A stretch of 64,000 nt of DNA from a bacterium (GCA_024228495.1 JAAETJ010000282.1:1-64000); one strand, 5' to 3'. Positions 23,342-33,668 are shown, numbered from the stretch's first letter. The notes: generated by a model from the letters alone, not told the origin. Translations and numbers: made by a program.

Positions 23342-24079
23342 ATGGAATTCTGGACACAGTTGGATGATCCCGCGATATGGGCGTCGCTTTTAACATTGAC
23401 GGCGCTGGAAATCGTCCTTGGTATCGATAATGTAGTGTTTGTCTCGCTGGTTGTTTCACGCCTAAAAAAGGGCGTGCAAAAGGGGGCGCGTCAGTTTGGT
23501 TTGATGCTGGCATTCGTCATGCGTATTGCCATGCTGTTTGGTATTACCTGGGTTATCGGGCTGAAAGAAAATGTATTCACTGTTCTGGGGCATGGCTTCT
23601 CATGGAAGGATATTATCCTTATCGTTGGAGGTCTGTTTTTGATCGTCAAGGCGACACAGGAAATTCATACCGATATAGAAGGCACCCCAGAGCAGCAAGC
23701 GGGCCCCAAGGCCTCAGATGTATTTGTCATGGTCATCGTGCAAATCGCCGTCATTGATCTTATTTTTTCCATCGATAGTATTGTCACAGCAGTTGGTATG
23801 GCTGAACATGTCGAGGTGATGGTGGCCGCTGTGTTGATCTCCATGATCGTCATGTATATCGCCTCTGGCACCATTGCCCATTTCATTCAGGAACATCCAA
23901 CCACCAAAATGCTGGCCTTGTCGTTCCTGTTCATGATTGGCACGGCGCTGATCGCGGATGGTTTGGGGTTTCATATCCCACGCGGTTATATTTACTTCGC
24001 CATGGCCTTCTCCGCACTTGTGGAGATGTTCAACGTGTTTGCCAAGAACCGGCGCAAAAAGAACGAGCCGGCTGCTTAG
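23342..24079 (+). CDS. TerC-family integral membrane protein
   Basis: A 245-residue inner-membrane protein of the TerC/YgdQ group, proposed to handle metal ions such as manganese or calcium, or to serve exported proteins in metal loading. The family motifs are LEIVLGIDNVVFVS in the first helix region and DLIFSIDSIVTAVG in the second half, each with the conserved Asp in a helix; seven hydrophobic segments are seen. A Lys/Arg tail ends the protein. ATG at 23342 has GGGGA 7 bases upstream. It lies 27 bp before ftsI on the same strand, occupying the position normally held by mraZ-rsmH-ftsL, so it may drive or share the dcw transcript. I saw no manganese riboswitch upstream. Confidence 0.92.
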   Translation: MEFWTQLDDPAIWASLLTLTALEIVLGIDNVVFVSLVVSRLKKGVQKGARQFGLMLAFVMRIAMLFGITWVIGLKENVFTVLGHGFSWKDIILIVGGLFLIVKATQEIHTDIEGTPEQQAGPKASDVFVMVIVQIAVIDLIFSIDSIVTAVGMAEHVEVMVAAVLISMIVMYIASGTIAHFIQEHPTTKMLALSFLFMIGTALIADGLGFHIPRGYIYFAMAFSALVEMFNVFAKNRRKKNEPAA

Positions 24080-24106
24080 GTCATAAACTCATCAAGGACA
24101 TTATTG

Positions 24107-25813
24107 ATGGCGCAAAAGGAAGATAATCCCATTGGGGATGGCGCGGCGGCGCGCCATGCATCCGATGATGAGGACCAGCCTGAATTGGCAATTACGCCAT
24201 TACTGCAAGCGCGTCCAAGACGCGTGTTGTTGATGTTCAGCCTGTTTCTTGCTGCATTCTTGGTGTTGGCAGGGCGGCTCGTGTACTTTGGTCTGCAGCA
24301 TCATGAAGACCTGCGCCTAAAAGCCAGTGCGCAGACCAGGCAGGCGCAAGATCGCCCCGAAATTCATGACCGGCGCGGGCAGGTTCTGGCGTTGGACGTG
24401 CCCACCAGTTCGCTGTATGCCGACCCGCAAATACTCCTCGATATTGATGAAACAGCGGAAAAACTTGGCACGGTTTTGTCTGACCTTGATCAAGAACAGG
24501 TACGCAAAAACCTTGATACCAAGCGCCGTTTTGTTTGGTTGCAGCGCTATTTGACACCCGATCAGCGCAAGGCGGTGTTTGATCTGGGGTTGCCGGGGTT
24601 GTATTTTTTACGCGAGCCAAAGCGCTTTTATCCGCTTGGGAGTCAAATCGCTCATGTCATTGGTACGGTTGATAACGACAATAAGGGCTTGTCGGGCATT
24701 GAGCGCTTTATCGACAAGCGCAGGGCGGAAAAACCCGGTGGCAATGAGCAGCTTTCTCCTGTGCAATTATCAATCGATTTACGGGTGCAGCATGTGGTGG
24801 TGAACGAGCTGCAAAAGGCCCTTAGTCTCTACAAGGCAAAGGCTGGGGCGGTGCTTGTTCTTGATATACGTTCGGGCGAAGTCATGGCGCTTGCGTCCTT
24901 GCCATCGTTTGATCCTCAAAAACGCCTGCAAGCTCAAAAATCAGATCGGCTCAATCGGGCCATGCGCGGCGTCTATGAGCTGGGCTCGGTCTTGAAGGCC
25001 TTTACGGTTGCCATGGGGCTCGATGAAGGTGCGGTGCAAGAAGAGGAACGAATTGACGTGGCGACACCCCTCAAGCTTGGGCGCTTTGTCATCAAGGATC
25101 ATCACAAGACAAAGGATGGCACCATGTCGGTGCGCGAGATTTTCACCAATTCCTCAAATGTGGGAGCCGCAAGGATCGCCCGTAAAACCGGTGTCGATCA
25201 GCACCGGGCCTTTTTGTCTCGTCTGCAATTGCTTAACCGCTTGCGGACGCAGGCGGGAAGCGCTGGACTGCCCTTGCAACCGGCGACATGGCATCTGGCC
25301 GACAGCCTGTCGGTTGCCTATGGCTATGGTCTGTCGGTGTCGCCTTTGCAATTGGCCGCTTCGGCCACGGCATTGTTTAATGGGGGTAATCTGGTGCGGC
25401 CAAGTTTTTTACGTGCGGATGAAAGCCAACCCGTGCCATCGGGTATCCCGGTTTTGAAATCTTCAACAAGCCGTTTTATGCGCGAGGTCATGCGCGCCAA
25501 TGTACAAAAAGGCACGGGGCGGGCTGCCGACATCGTTGGCTATCGGGTCGGCGGTAAAACGGGAACCGCACGCAAAGCAAAAAAGGGCGGCTACGGCAAA
25601 GAGCTTTTGACAAGTTTTATGGGCATCTTTCCAATCGAATCACCGCGCTTTTTGACCTATGTAATGCTAGACGAACCGCAAAAAGTGCAAGCGACAAGGG
25701 AGCAGAACTCGGCGTCCAGCAATGCAGCTCCGGTCACAGGACGCATTATTTTGCGCATTGCACCGCTTTTGGGGGTAAATCCCATCCTTCCCACAAAAAA
25801 GGACGATAACTGA
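24107..25813 (+). CDS. ftsI: Septal peptidoglycan transpeptidase FtsI (PBP3)
   Basis: Class B penicillin-binding protein that cross-links septal peptidoglycan with FtsW. A cytoplasmic N-terminus of about 38 residues precedes one transmembrane helix (about 40-57), the pedestal domain with DRRGQVLALD, and the transpeptidase domain. The active-site motifs are the acylated serine in G-S-V-L-K (Ser294, Lys297), S-S-N at 349-351 and K-T-G at 484-486. The context ELGSVLK is slightly off the common EPGSTFK form. Start: the frame has a TTG at 24104, but ATG at 24107 follows AAGGA with an 8-base spacer. It is the first dcw gene present; ftsL, which normally precedes it, is missing. Confidence 0.96.
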   Translation: MAQKEDNPIGDGAAARHASDDEDQPELAITPLLQARPRRVLLMFSLFLAAFLVLAGRLVYFGLQHHEDLRLKASAQTRQAQDRPEIHDRRGQVLALDVPTSSLYADPQILLDIDETAEKLGTVLSDLDQEQVRKNLDTKRRFVWLQRYLTPDQRKAVFDLGLPGLYFLREPKRFYPLGSQIAHVIGTVDNDNKGLSGIERFIDKRRAEKPGGNEQLSPVQLSIDLRVQHVVVNELQKALSLYKAKAGAVLVLDIRSGEVMALASLPSFDPQKRLQAQKSDRLNRAMRGVYELGSVLKAFTVAMGLDEGAVQEEERIDVATPLKLGRFVIKDHHKTKDGTMSVREIFTNSSNVGAARIARKTGVDQHRAFLSRLQLLNRLRTQAGSAGLPLQPATWHLADSLSVAYGYGLSVSPLQLAASATALFNGGNLVRPSFLRADESQPVPSGIPVLKSSTSRFMREVMRANVQKGTGRAADIVGYRVGGKTGTARKAKKGGYGKELLTSFMGIFPIESPRFLTYVMLDEPQKVQATREQNSASSNAAPVTGRIILRIAPLLGVNPILPTKKDDN

Positions 25814-25894
25814 TTTGACGGCGGTTGGTAGAGCAGCCTAAGAACAATTCAAACCTTCGATGAACAAAGAGCCAATCGGCCTGCTGGATGTTTG

Positions 25895-27376
25895 ATGAAA
25901 ACCATAACAAAAACATTAGGACAACTTGCTGGCACTGTGCTCATTTCTGGTGATGAAAAAACCATGATTACCGGTCTTTCATGCAATAGCCGAACGGTCG
26001 AAACTGGCTATTTGTTCGCAGCATTGCCCGGCACGACGGTGGATGGAGCAAAATTCATCGATAATGCGCTGGAAAATGGAGCAGCTGCGATCCTGCTGCA
26101 TGAGGATGTAGCGCGAGATCATATCAATGTACCCTGCATTGTGTCTGCCGATCCTCGCAAGGATACTGCCTTTGTCGCAGCGCAATTTTTTGAACAACAA
26201 CCCGCCCATATCGTTGCCGTCACGGGCACCAATGGCAAGACATCGGTGGTCTCATTTGTGCAGCAGGTCTGGCAGGCCATGGGGATCAAAGGTGCTTCGC
26301 TTGGCACGGTAGGTATTCAGGCTGGAGATCAGTACTGGCCTTTGTCTCACACAACGCCGGACCCCATTGAACTACACGAAAAACTCGCCATTCTGGTGGA
26401 TGAGGGGATTACCCATCTGGCTATTGAAGCTTCCAGTCATGGCCTGGAGCAGCGCCGCCTTGAGGCAGTGAATATTGACGTTGCCGCTTTTACAAATATC
26501 ACCCAGGACCATCTGGATTATCATGGCTCGATGGAAGAATATTTTGCACAAAAGCTGCGTCTGTTTAGTGAGCTGTTACCTGATGGTGCCAGCGTTGTGG
26601 TTGATGCTGATATAGCTGGATCAAGTGACGTCATCGATATTGCAAAACAGCGTGGTTTTAAGGTGTTGAGCGTTGGTCACAAGGGTGAGACTCTAAAGCT
26701 CATCAAACTCGGTCTTACAGGCTATGGGCAAGAATTGCTTATTAAAGCGGGCGACGAAAATGAAACGAAAATCAATTCCGATCTGATCGGTGATTTTCAG
26801 GCTTCAAATCTGCTGGTTGCCGCAGGACTTTGCATAGCAGTTGGTGCTAATTGGCGCGAGATAAGCAGGGCTCTTGGCGGGCTGCAAGGCGCCAAGGGGC
26901 GCATGGAAATCGTTGGAGAGACAGCTTTGGGCGTGCCTGTGATTGTCGATTATGCGCATACGCCTGATGCGCTGAAAAACGCCATGCTGGCTCTCAAACC
27001 CATCAGCAAAGGCGGGCGCATTCATGTGGTATTTGGCTGCGGTGGTGATCGTGACAAGGGCAAGCGTCCCTTGATGGGCGCAATTGCGCAAAAACATGCC
27101 GATATAGTCTATGTCACAGATGATAATCCGCGCTCGGAAGACCCAGCTAGTATCCGCACTGAAATTTTGGCAGCGGCACCAGACGCTATCGAGATTGGCG
27201 ACCGCCAAAGCGCCATTAATGAAGCGGTTAGACATTTGCAGGCGGGCGATATTTTGCTTGTCGCTGGCAAGGGGCATGAAGAAGGGCAAAAAGTCGGTCA
27301 TGAGGTGTTGCCGTTTCTTGATCACACCGCTGTTGCCAAAGCTCTTGCGTTGCTGGATGGGGAGAATATCACATGA
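25895..27376 (+). CDS. murE: UDP-MurNAc-tripeptide synthetase MurE
   Basis: Cytoplasmic Mur ligase adding the third residue of the peptidoglycan stem peptide. The DNPR motif (VTDDNPRSEDP) marks the meso-diaminopimelate-adding type. The ATP loop is GTNGKTS, the carbamylated-lysine region and EASSHGLEQRR are present, and HTPDALKNAM starts the C-terminal domain. About 494 residues, a normal length. ATG at 25895 is preferred to the TTG one codon upstream; neither has a strong ribosome binding site. Its TGA overlaps the murF ATG by four bases (ATGA), so the two are translationally coupled. Confidence 0.97.
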   Translation: MKTITKTLGQLAGTVLISGDEKTMITGLSCNSRTVETGYLFAALPGTTVDGAKFIDNALENGAAAILLHEDVARDHINVPCIVSADPRKDTAFVAAQFFEQQPAHIVAVTGTNGKTSVVSFVQQVWQAMGIKGASLGTVGIQAGDQYWPLSHTTPDPIELHEKLAILVDEGITHLAIEASSHGLEQRRLEAVNIDVAAFTNITQDHLDYHGSMEEYFAQKLRLFSELLPDGASVVVDADIAGSSDVIDIAKQRGFKVLSVGHKGETLKLIKLGLTGYGQELLIKAGDENETKINSDLIGDFQASNLLVAAGLCIAVGANWREISRALGGLQGAKGRMEIVGETALGVPVIVDYAHTPDALKNAMLALKPISKGGRIHVVFGCGGDRDKGKRPLMGAIAQKHADIVYVTDDNPRSEDPASIRTEILAAAPDAIEIGDRQSAINEAVRHLQAGDILLVAGKGHEEGQKVGHEVLPFLDHTAVAKALALLDGENIT

Positions 27377-28821
27377 GTCAGCCCCCTTTATGGAGCGTAC
27401 AAGAACTCTTATCGGCAACAGGCGGTATGCTCGATCAGGATGGGTCTGTTGGACCGGTTACAGGTATTTCTATTGATACCCGGACCATTGAAGCAGGCGA
27501 TTTGTTCGTGGCGCTTGTGGATGTGCGTGATGGCCATGATTTCGTGACAGTAGCTTTTGCAAACGGCGCCGCGATGGCGCTTGTCTCAAGCACCTATCAA
27601 GAGAATAGCGAAGATGGTCCTTTGTTGCGGGTCAATGATCCCCTTGTAGCGCTGGAGAAAATGGCCAGCGCAGCACGCGCACGCCTCGCTGAAACCGCAA
27701 AGGTGATCGCCGTGACAGGCAGTGCGGGCAAGACCACAACCAAAGAAATGCTGCGTATCAGCTTGGCTCATATAGGTAAGGTACATGCCGCTGAAAAATC
27801 ATATAATAATCATTGGGGAGTGCCGCTGACTTTGGCACGTATGCCCTGCGACACCAATTTTGCTGTCATTGAAATCGGTATGAATCACGCTGGAGAAATC
27901 GGCCCTTTGAGTAAAATGACCAGCCCTCATATTGCGGTCATCACCAGTGTGTTGCCGGTGCATCTGGGTCATTTTTCGGGCATTGAAGCGATAGCGAAAG
28001 CCAAGGCAGAAATCTTTGAGGGGCTGGATTGCAGCGGTTGTGCGGTTATTCCGCGGGACGCTTCGCAATTTGAGATTCTGGCGAGCAGCGCAAACGGCAA
28101 GGTCGCTGATCGGGTTGCAAGCTTTGGCGAACATCCGGGCGCGCAAATCAGGATTGAGCAAATCACACTTCGCGCTACAGGTTCCACCGTTGTATTATGT
28201 GTGAACGGTCAGGACATGTTGAGCTATGAAGTCGGATTGCGTGGTCGTCACAATGTTCAAAATAGCGCGGCTTGTCTGACTGCTTGGCATTGGGCGGTGA
28301 CGGGGGTAGCCGCGCCAGATGCGCAAACAAATGGTTTGTCGGACGCCTTGCTGGCACTGGCGACCATGGAAATGGATCCAGGCGGGCGTGGACAGGTATT
28401 TGAGCTTGGCAATGAACGCCTTGACTGTTTGACGCTGATTGATGAAAGTTACAACGCTAATCCGGCTTCAATGCGTGCGGCATTGGAAAATTTATCACTT
28501 TATCCGCCTGATCGACGCAAAGTCGCCGTGATCGGTGATATGTTGGAGCTTGGGGACGGCGCCGATGATCTGCATGCAGCCCTTATTGATCCTTTGCAAA
28601 AAGCGGGGATTGATGTGGTGTTTGCCTGTGGCTCGCATATGAAAGTGCTATATGACAAATTACCGGAGCGAATGCGCGGGGGGTTTGCGCAAAATTCTGA
28701 AGACTTGAAACCGGTATTGCTGGGCGCGCTGCAAACGCTCGACATCGTCATGATAAAAGGTTCGAATGGCAGCAAGCTGGCCTTGCTGGTTCGGGCTGTG
28801 AAAATCGATCTATCCCCCTAA
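27373..28821 (+). CDS. murF: UDP-MurNAc-pentapeptide synthetase MurF
   Basis: Mur ligase that adds the D-Ala-D-Ala dipeptide to the UDP-MurNAc-tripeptide. It has the N-terminal MurF domain (SIDTRTIEAGDLFVAL), the P-loop GSAGKTTTKEM, the family signature KSYNNHWGVPLTLARM, and the C-terminal DESYNANPASMRAAL. 482 residues, intact. The start overlaps murE by 4 bases. The 65-bp gap to mraY is the longest in this part of the cluster and holds nothing notable. Confidence 0.97.
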   Translation: MSQPPLWSVQELLSATGGMLDQDGSVGPVTGISIDTRTIEAGDLFVALVDVRDGHDFVTVAFANGAAMALVSSTYQENSEDGPLLRVNDPLVALEKMASAARARLAETAKVIAVTGSAGKTTTKEMLRISLAHIGKVHAAEKSYNNHWGVPLTLARMPCDTNFAVIEIGMNHAGEIGPLSKMTSPHIAVITSVLPVHLGHFSGIEAIAKAKAEIFEGLDCSGCAVIPRDASQFEILASSANGKVADRVASFGEHPGAQIRIEQITLRATGSTVVLCVNGQDMLSYEVGLRGRHNVQNSAACLTAWHWAVTGVAAPDAQTNGLSDALLALATMEMDPGGRGQVFELGNERLDCLTLIDESYNANPASMRAALENLSLYPPDRRKVAVIGDMLELGDGADDLHAALIDPLQKAGIDVVFACGSHMKVLYDKLPERMRGGFAQNSEDLKPVLLGALQTLDIVMIKGSNGSKLALLVRAVKIDLSP

Positions 28822-28886
28822 GGGATGTTGAATAGCTAAATAGTGAGGGCAGTGCTCTCAACCATACAGGCAACAGGACGTGAAAC

Positions 28887-29972
28887 ATGCTCTATTATTT
28901 GATCCAGTTCAGTGACCAGTTCGGTGCTTTGAATGTTTTTCGTTACATCACTTTTCGTACCGGTGGCGCGATCATGACGGCAATGGTGTTCATGTTTATT
29001 TTTGGCCCCGGGCTCATCACCGCTCTGCGGGTGCGCCAGGGCAAGGGCCAGCCGATCCGTGAAGATGGCCCGGCCTCGCATCTGCTGGAGAAGCAGGGCA
29101 CGCCCACCATGGGCGGGGTGATGATTTTGATGGCCTGGTCAACGGCAACGCTGCTTTGGGCCAATCTGACCAATCACTATGTGTGGATTGTTTTCTGGGT
29201 GACCATGCTGTTTGGCATGGTTGGATTTTATGATGATTTTCTGAAAGTTTCTCGTCAGGATCATCTCGGGTTTCCCGGTAGAATTCGTCTGTTGTTGGAA
29301 GTTGTGATCGCGGGGATCGCGACTTATTTGGTGATGGCGCTAGGCAAAGAGCCGTTTGCCTCTTCTTTGACTATACCTTTTTTTAAAGATACGCTGATTT
29401 ATCTAGGACCGTTCTTTATAGTCGTCGGGATATTGGTGATTATCGGATCAGGCAATGCTGTTAATCTCACCGATGGGTTGGATGGGCTGGCGATTGTACC
29501 GGTGATGATCGCGACATGCACATTCGGGCTTATCGCCTACCTCGTGGGCAATGTGAACTTTTCGGAATATTTGCAGATCCATTATGTGCCGGGAACCGGT
29601 GAACTGGCCGTCATATGTGGGGCTTTGCTTGGCGCGGGGTTGGGCTTTTTGTGGTTTAATGCGCCCCCTGCGATGATTTTCATGGGAGACACTGGCTCAT
29701 TGGCGCTGGGTGGAATGCTGGGGTCGATCGCGCTTATTACCAAGCACGAGTTGGTGCTGGCGATTGTCGGCGGCCTGTTTGTGCTGGAGGCTGTGTCGGT
29801 GATTGTGCAGGTTGCCTCTTACAAGATGACCGGCAAACGAGTGTTCCGCATGGCGCCCCTGCATCATCATTTTGAGCAAAAGGGCTGGAAAGAGCCAACC
29901 ATCGTCATTCGCTTTTGGATTATATCTGTGGTGCTGGCTCTTATTGGTCTAGCCACACTGAAATTGCGGTAA
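28887..29972 (+). CDS. mraY: Phospho-MurNAc-pentapeptide translocase MraY
   Basis: Polytopic membrane enzyme forming lipid I from undecaprenyl phosphate and UDP-MurNAc-pentapeptide. About ten transmembrane helices in 361 residues, with the aspartate-rich cytosolic motifs: [22 protein letters not shown] and [12 protein letters not shown], and the final APLHHHFE motif needed for activity. ATG at 28887 has ACAGGA upstream. murD begins 5 bp after its stop. Confidence 0.98.
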   Translation: MLYYLIQFSDQFGALNVFRYITFRTGGAIMTAMVFMFIFGPGLITALRVRQGKGQPIREDGPASHLLEKQGTPTMGGVMILMAWSTATLLWANLTNHYVWIVFWVTMLFGMVGFYDDFLKVSRQDHLGFPGRIRLLLEVVIAGIATYLVMALGKEPFASSLTIPFFKDTLIYLGPFFIVVGILVIIGSGNAVNLTDGLDGLAIVPVMIATCTFGLIAYLVGNVNFSEYLQIHYVPGTGELAVICGALLGAGLGFLWFNAPPAMIFMGDTGSLALGGMLGSIALITKHELVLAIVGGLFVLEAVSVIVQVASYKMTGKRVFRMAPLHHHFEQKGWKEPTIVIRFWIISVVLALIGLATLKLR

Positions 29973-29977
29973 TTTTT

Positions 29978-31417
29978 ATGATCCCTGTGACACAATATAA
30001 CGGTCATGCTGTCGCGGTTCTTGGTCTTGGCCGCTCTGGCCTGAGCGCGGCGCGAGCGCTAAAGGCTGGCGGTGCGACACCTGTGTGCTGGGACGATAAT
30101 GAAGACAGCCTGAGCGCTGCCGAAGCCGAAGGTTTTTTGATCGCCAATCTTCATTCAAAGACGACATGGCGTGAGCATGAATTTGCGGCTCTCATTCTAT
30201 CTCCCGGTATTCCTCATCTTTATCCCGAGCCCAATCCAATCGTAAAACTGGCCTGGGGTCATGGGGTGCCAGTCGACAATGATGTGGGTCTATTTTTCTC
30301 TCTTTTTACCGGTCACTGGAATAGTCTTGAGACTGAGGATGAGCCCTGGCCGGAATGTGTTGCCGTTACCGGCTCCAACGGTAAATCGACCACCACGGCG
30401 CTCGTCGCTCATATTTTGCAAGCGGCAGGAAAAAACGTCGAGATGGGGGGCAATATCGGGCGCGGCGTCCTCGATCTGGAGCCGCCCTCAAAAGGCGTGA
30501 TATATGTGCTTGAGCTGTCATCCTATCAGACTGAACTGGCCCGCACCCTGTCTCCCTCTATTGCTGTTTTTCTCAACTTTTCACCAGACCATTTCGATCG
30601 TCACGGCGGGCGTGGAGGGTATTTCGCTGCCAAGAAACGCCTGTTCGAGAAGAGCGGTATCGACCGGATGATTATCGGAATTGATGAACCAGAAGGGTGC
30701 TTTCTGGCCAATCAGTTGCGTCAGGATGCTGATGAAGGACATCCGGTCACGGCTATGTCGGTGACAAAGTCTTTGCGAGGACGGGGATGGTCATTTTTTG
30801 CGCAAGAAGATCAAATCATTGAATGGGCTGGAGGGAAAGAACTGGCCCGCATCAAATTCGCAGATATGCCCGCCCTCAAGGGCTTGCATAATCAGCAAAA
30901 TGCCTGCGCGGCCTTTGCTGTGTGCAAATCTCTTGGGTTGACCACTGACGAAATCAGCACTGGATTAAAAACATTCTCTGGTCTGAAACATCGTATGGAG
31001 TACGTGGGACGACTTGGCACCATCAGTTTTGTCAATGATAGCAAAGCAACCAATGTCGAAAGTGCAGCCAAGGCTCTTGGAGCTTATCAAAATATCTATT
31101 GGATTGCCGGTGGGCAAGGCAAGGAAGGGGGGCTTGATGGGCTCAAGGGCGATATTTCCAATGTCAAAAAAGCCTATCTGATTGGCCAATCCGCATTCGA
31201 ATTTTCTCGCTTGCTTGGGGATACCCCCCATGAAATTGCGCAGACTCTTGAGTGCGCCATAACACTAGCACTACAAGACGCCGATGCGGACGAGCAGGCG
31301 TCCGTTATCCTGCTTGCACCAGCTTGCGCCAGTTTTGATCAGTTTCCAAGTTTTGAACATCGGGGTGACACGTTTTGCGATCAGGTACTGGCATTGATTA
31401 ACAAGGATATGAGATGA
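29978..31417 (+). CDS. murD: UDP-MurNAc-L-alanine:D-glutamate ligase MurD
   Basis: Cytoplasmic Mur ligase adding D-glutamate to UDP-MurNAc-L-Ala. It has the N-terminal VLGLGRSGLSAARAL nucleotide-binding region, the P-loop GSNGKSTTTALV and the C-terminal domain start HRMEYVG. The frame is open to a TTG at 29915 inside mraY, but that would duplicate mraY sequence; ATG at 29978 gives the normal N-terminus (479 residues). It overlaps ftsW by 4 bases (ATGA). Confidence 0.97.
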   Translation: MIPVTQYNGHAVAVLGLGRSGLSAARALKAGGATPVCWDDNEDSLSAAEAEGFLIANLHSKTTWREHEFAALILSPGIPHLYPEPNPIVKLAWGHGVPVDNDVGLFFSLFTGHWNSLETEDEPWPECVAVTGSNGKSTTTALVAHILQAAGKNVEMGGNIGRGVLDLEPPSKGVIYVLELSSYQTELARTLSPSIAVFLNFSPDHFDRHGGRGGYFAAKKRLFEKSGIDRMIIGIDEPEGCFLANQLRQDADEGHPVTAMSVTKSLRGRGWSFFAQEDQIIEWAGGKELARIKFADMPALKGLHNQQNACAAFAVCKSLGLTTDEISTGLKTFSGLKHRMEYVGRLGTISFVNDSKATNVESAAKALGAYQNIYWIAGGQGKEGGLDGLKGDISNVKKAYLIGQSAFEFSRLLGDTPHEIAQTLECAITLALQDADADEQASVILLAPACASFDQFPSFEHRGDTFCDQVLALINKDMR

Positions 31418-32574
31418 GGATCAGCCGGGCAGAGCGGTCAGTCATTGGAGACTGGTGGTACAGTCTTGATACAAGCTTGCTTCTGGCTCTTGCTCTGCTG
31501 CTGGCGGCGGGTCTTTTGGCATCTCTTGCTGCCAGTCCACCGGTTGCCTTGCGCCTTGAACTTGAACCATTCTTTTTTGTTAAACGCCACGCCACAATGT
31601 TGGTGCTGGCATTTTTTGTGCTGATCATCACTTCAATGCTGACAGTACGCACTATGATGGCTCTGGTCATATTGCTGTTTGCTGGCACATTTATCCTTCT
31701 TGTCTTGATCCCCTTTATTGGAGCCAGCGCCAAGGGGGCGCGTCGCTGGATCGAGGTCGGCGGACTTTCCCTGCAACCCTCTGAATTCATCAAGCCAGCA
31801 TTTGTGCTGGTCACAGCATATTTATTCACCATGGCCCAGCAAAGTGCCGACAAACGCTGGTTGCTGACCTCGCTTGGCCTGTTCGCATTGGTGCTTGCGA
31901 CCCTTGTGGCTCAGCCCGACTATGGGCAAAGCATACTGCTCGCATTGATCTGGGCGGGATTATTTTTTCTGGCGGGGATGCCGTGGCTCTGGATGTGGTT
32001 GTTTGGGGGACTGGGTGTCGGTGGTCTTGGTGCCGCTTATTTTTTTGTGCCTCATGTGGGAAAGCGTATTGACCGGTTCCTTGATCCTGCTGGCGGTGAT
32101 AATTATCAGGTGGGATACGCCTTACGCTCTTTCATTGAAGGGGGGTGGTTGGGGCGCGGACCGGGCGAGGGGGTGATCAAGCATGTTTTACCTGACGCTC
32201 ATTCAGATTATATTTTCGCGGTCCTGGCCGAAGAGTTCGGATTATTGGCCTGCGCTGGCCTCTTATGTGTTTTTGCATTTGTGGTGATGCGGGGCCTGGC
32301 TCATGCGCATCAAGACCAAGATCCGTTTCGCAAGCTTGCGCTGGCGGGATTGATGCTGGCATTTGGCTTACAAGTGGTGCTTAATCTTGGCATCAATATG
32401 GGGTTATTACCGGCCAAAGGCATGACATTGCCGCTTATTTCTTATGGTGGATCGTCACTTTTGGCAGTGGCGATGGCGATGGGGCTTGCTCTGGGGCTGT
32501 CGCGGCGTCATCGTGGGGAAGCACGATTCGAACGTACCCTGGTGGGGATGCGCAATGAAGGAGGGGATGTGTGA
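31414..32574 (+). CDS. ftsW: Septal peptidoglycan glycosyltransferase FtsW
   Basis: SEDS-family membrane protein that polymerises lipid II at the division site together with FtsI. Ten hydrophobic helices are visible in 386 residues; signature regions are GARRWIEVGGLSLQPSEFIKPAFV, LAEEFGLLACAGLL and the final PLISYGGSSLLA. The start overlaps murD and the TGA overlaps murG's GTG start by 4 bases, so all three are coupled. Confidence 0.97.
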   Translation: MRISRAERSVIGDWWYSLDTSLLLALALLLAAGLLASLAASPPVALRLELEPFFFVKRHATMLVLAFFVLIITSMLTVRTMMALVILLFAGTFILLVLIPFIGASAKGARRWIEVGGLSLQPSEFIKPAFVLVTAYLFTMAQQSADKRWLLTSLGLFALVLATLVAQPDYGQSILLALIWAGLFFLAGMPWLWMWLFGGLGVGGLGAAYFFVPHVGKRIDRFLDPAGGDNYQVGYALRSFIEGGWLGRGPGEGVIKHVLPDAHSDYIFAVLAEEFGLLACAGLLCVFAFVVMRGLAHAHQDQDPFRKLALAGLMLAFGLQVVLNLGINMGLLPAKGMTLPLISYGGSSLLAVAMAMGLALGLSRRHRGEARFERTLVGMRNEGGDV

Positions 32575-33668
32575 CAAAATCGATCATGGTCACTGCTGGC
32601 GGTACCGGTGGGCATTTGTTCCCGGCTTTTTCGTTGGCGCAAGAGCTAAGACTGCGGGGTTATGAGATCGACCTCATCACCGATATGCGTGGTGACCGCT
32701 ATGGCTCTGATTTTCCGGCCCGCGAAATCTATCAGGTGCCAGCGGGCACCATCACCGCTAAAAATCCTTTGTCCATTGCCAAAGCGGTTATGAAGCTGGT
32801 CAAGGGCACCATGATGGCGCGTTCCATTCTCAAAAAGATCAAGCCCGCTTGTATCGTTGGTTTTGGTGGCTATCCAACCGTTCCTCCGGTCTTTGCTGCC
32901 AAATCTCTTGGTATCCCGGCCATCTTGCATGAGCAAAATGCCGTCATGGGGCGGGCTAATCGCATGTTGGCGGGCAAGAGCAAAGCGATTGCCCTGTCGT
33001 TTGAGCAAACCATTTATGTTGAGGGAGAGCTTGCAAACAAGGCGCGACATACGGGCAATCCAGTTCGCGATGTGGTGATCGAGAATGCCATTATTCCTTA
33101 TCCTGCTTTGAGCTCGGGTGGGCCGTTCAATCTGCTGGTGTTTGGAGGCTCGCAAGGGGCGCGCTATTTTTCAGATCTCGTGCCACCAGCGATTGCCATG
33201 CTGCCTGATGAGATCAAGGCGCGGCTGAATATTGTGCAGCAATGCCGCGAAGAAGATATAGCGCGGGTCAATGAGGCCTATCGCCAGGCTGGTATCAGCT
33301 TTGAAATATCGCCTTTTTTCGGTAATCTGCCCGAAATTATGGCTCATTCTCATTTGGTGCTGGCGCGCTCGGGAGCCTCCAGCGTCACGGAGCTGGCGGT
33401 GATTGGCCGCCCCTCCATTCTCGTGCCATTGCCTCACGCGCTTGACAATGACCAGTTGCGCAACGCGGCCTTTTTGCAAGATGCGGGCGGCGCTATATGT
33501 GTTGAACAAAAGGATCTGGATGCGGAGCGTCTGGCAACGGATCTGGCGAAAATGGCTGCAGACCCTGAAATGTTGCAAAATGCGGCAATGGCAGCTAAGG
33601 GAGTTGGAAAGCCTGATGCCGTACAACGGCTTGGCGATCTGGTGGAAGAAGTGGCGGGTGGTGCTTAG
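32571..33668 (+). CDS. murG: Lipid II synthase MurG
   Basis: Peripheral inner-membrane GT28 glycosyltransferase adding GlcNAc to lipid I. The N-terminal glycine loop GGTGGHLFPAF and a second loop GGSQGARYF are present, as is the UDP-GlcNAc-binding region ARSGASSVTELAVIGRPSILVPLP. It starts with GTG at 32571, preceded by a strong AAGGAGGGG in the end of ftsW. 365 residues. The 66-bp gap to murC is unremarkable. Confidence 0.97.
   Translation: MTKSIMVTAGGTGGHLFPAFSLAQELRLRGYEIDLITDMRGDRYGSDFPAREIYQVPAGTITAKNPLSIAKAVMKLVKGTMMARSILKKIKPACIVGFGGYPTVPPVFAAKSLGIPAILHEQNAVMGRANRMLAGKSKAIALSFEQTIYVEGELANKARHTGNPVRDVVIENAIIPYPALSSGGPFNLLVFGGSQGARYFSDLVPPAIAMLPDEIKARLNIVQQCREEDIARVNEAYRQAGISFEISPFFGNLPEIMAHSHLVLARSGASSVTELAVIGRPSILVPLPHALDNDQLRNAAFLQDAGGAICVEQKDLDAERLATDLAKMAADPEMLQNAAMAAKGVGKPDAVQRLGDLVEEVAGGA

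Noticed and set aside
24107-25813. Damaged FtsI because of the unusual GSVLK context
   Set aside because: The Ser-x-x-K spacing is intact, as are SSN and KTG, so the enzyme should be active.
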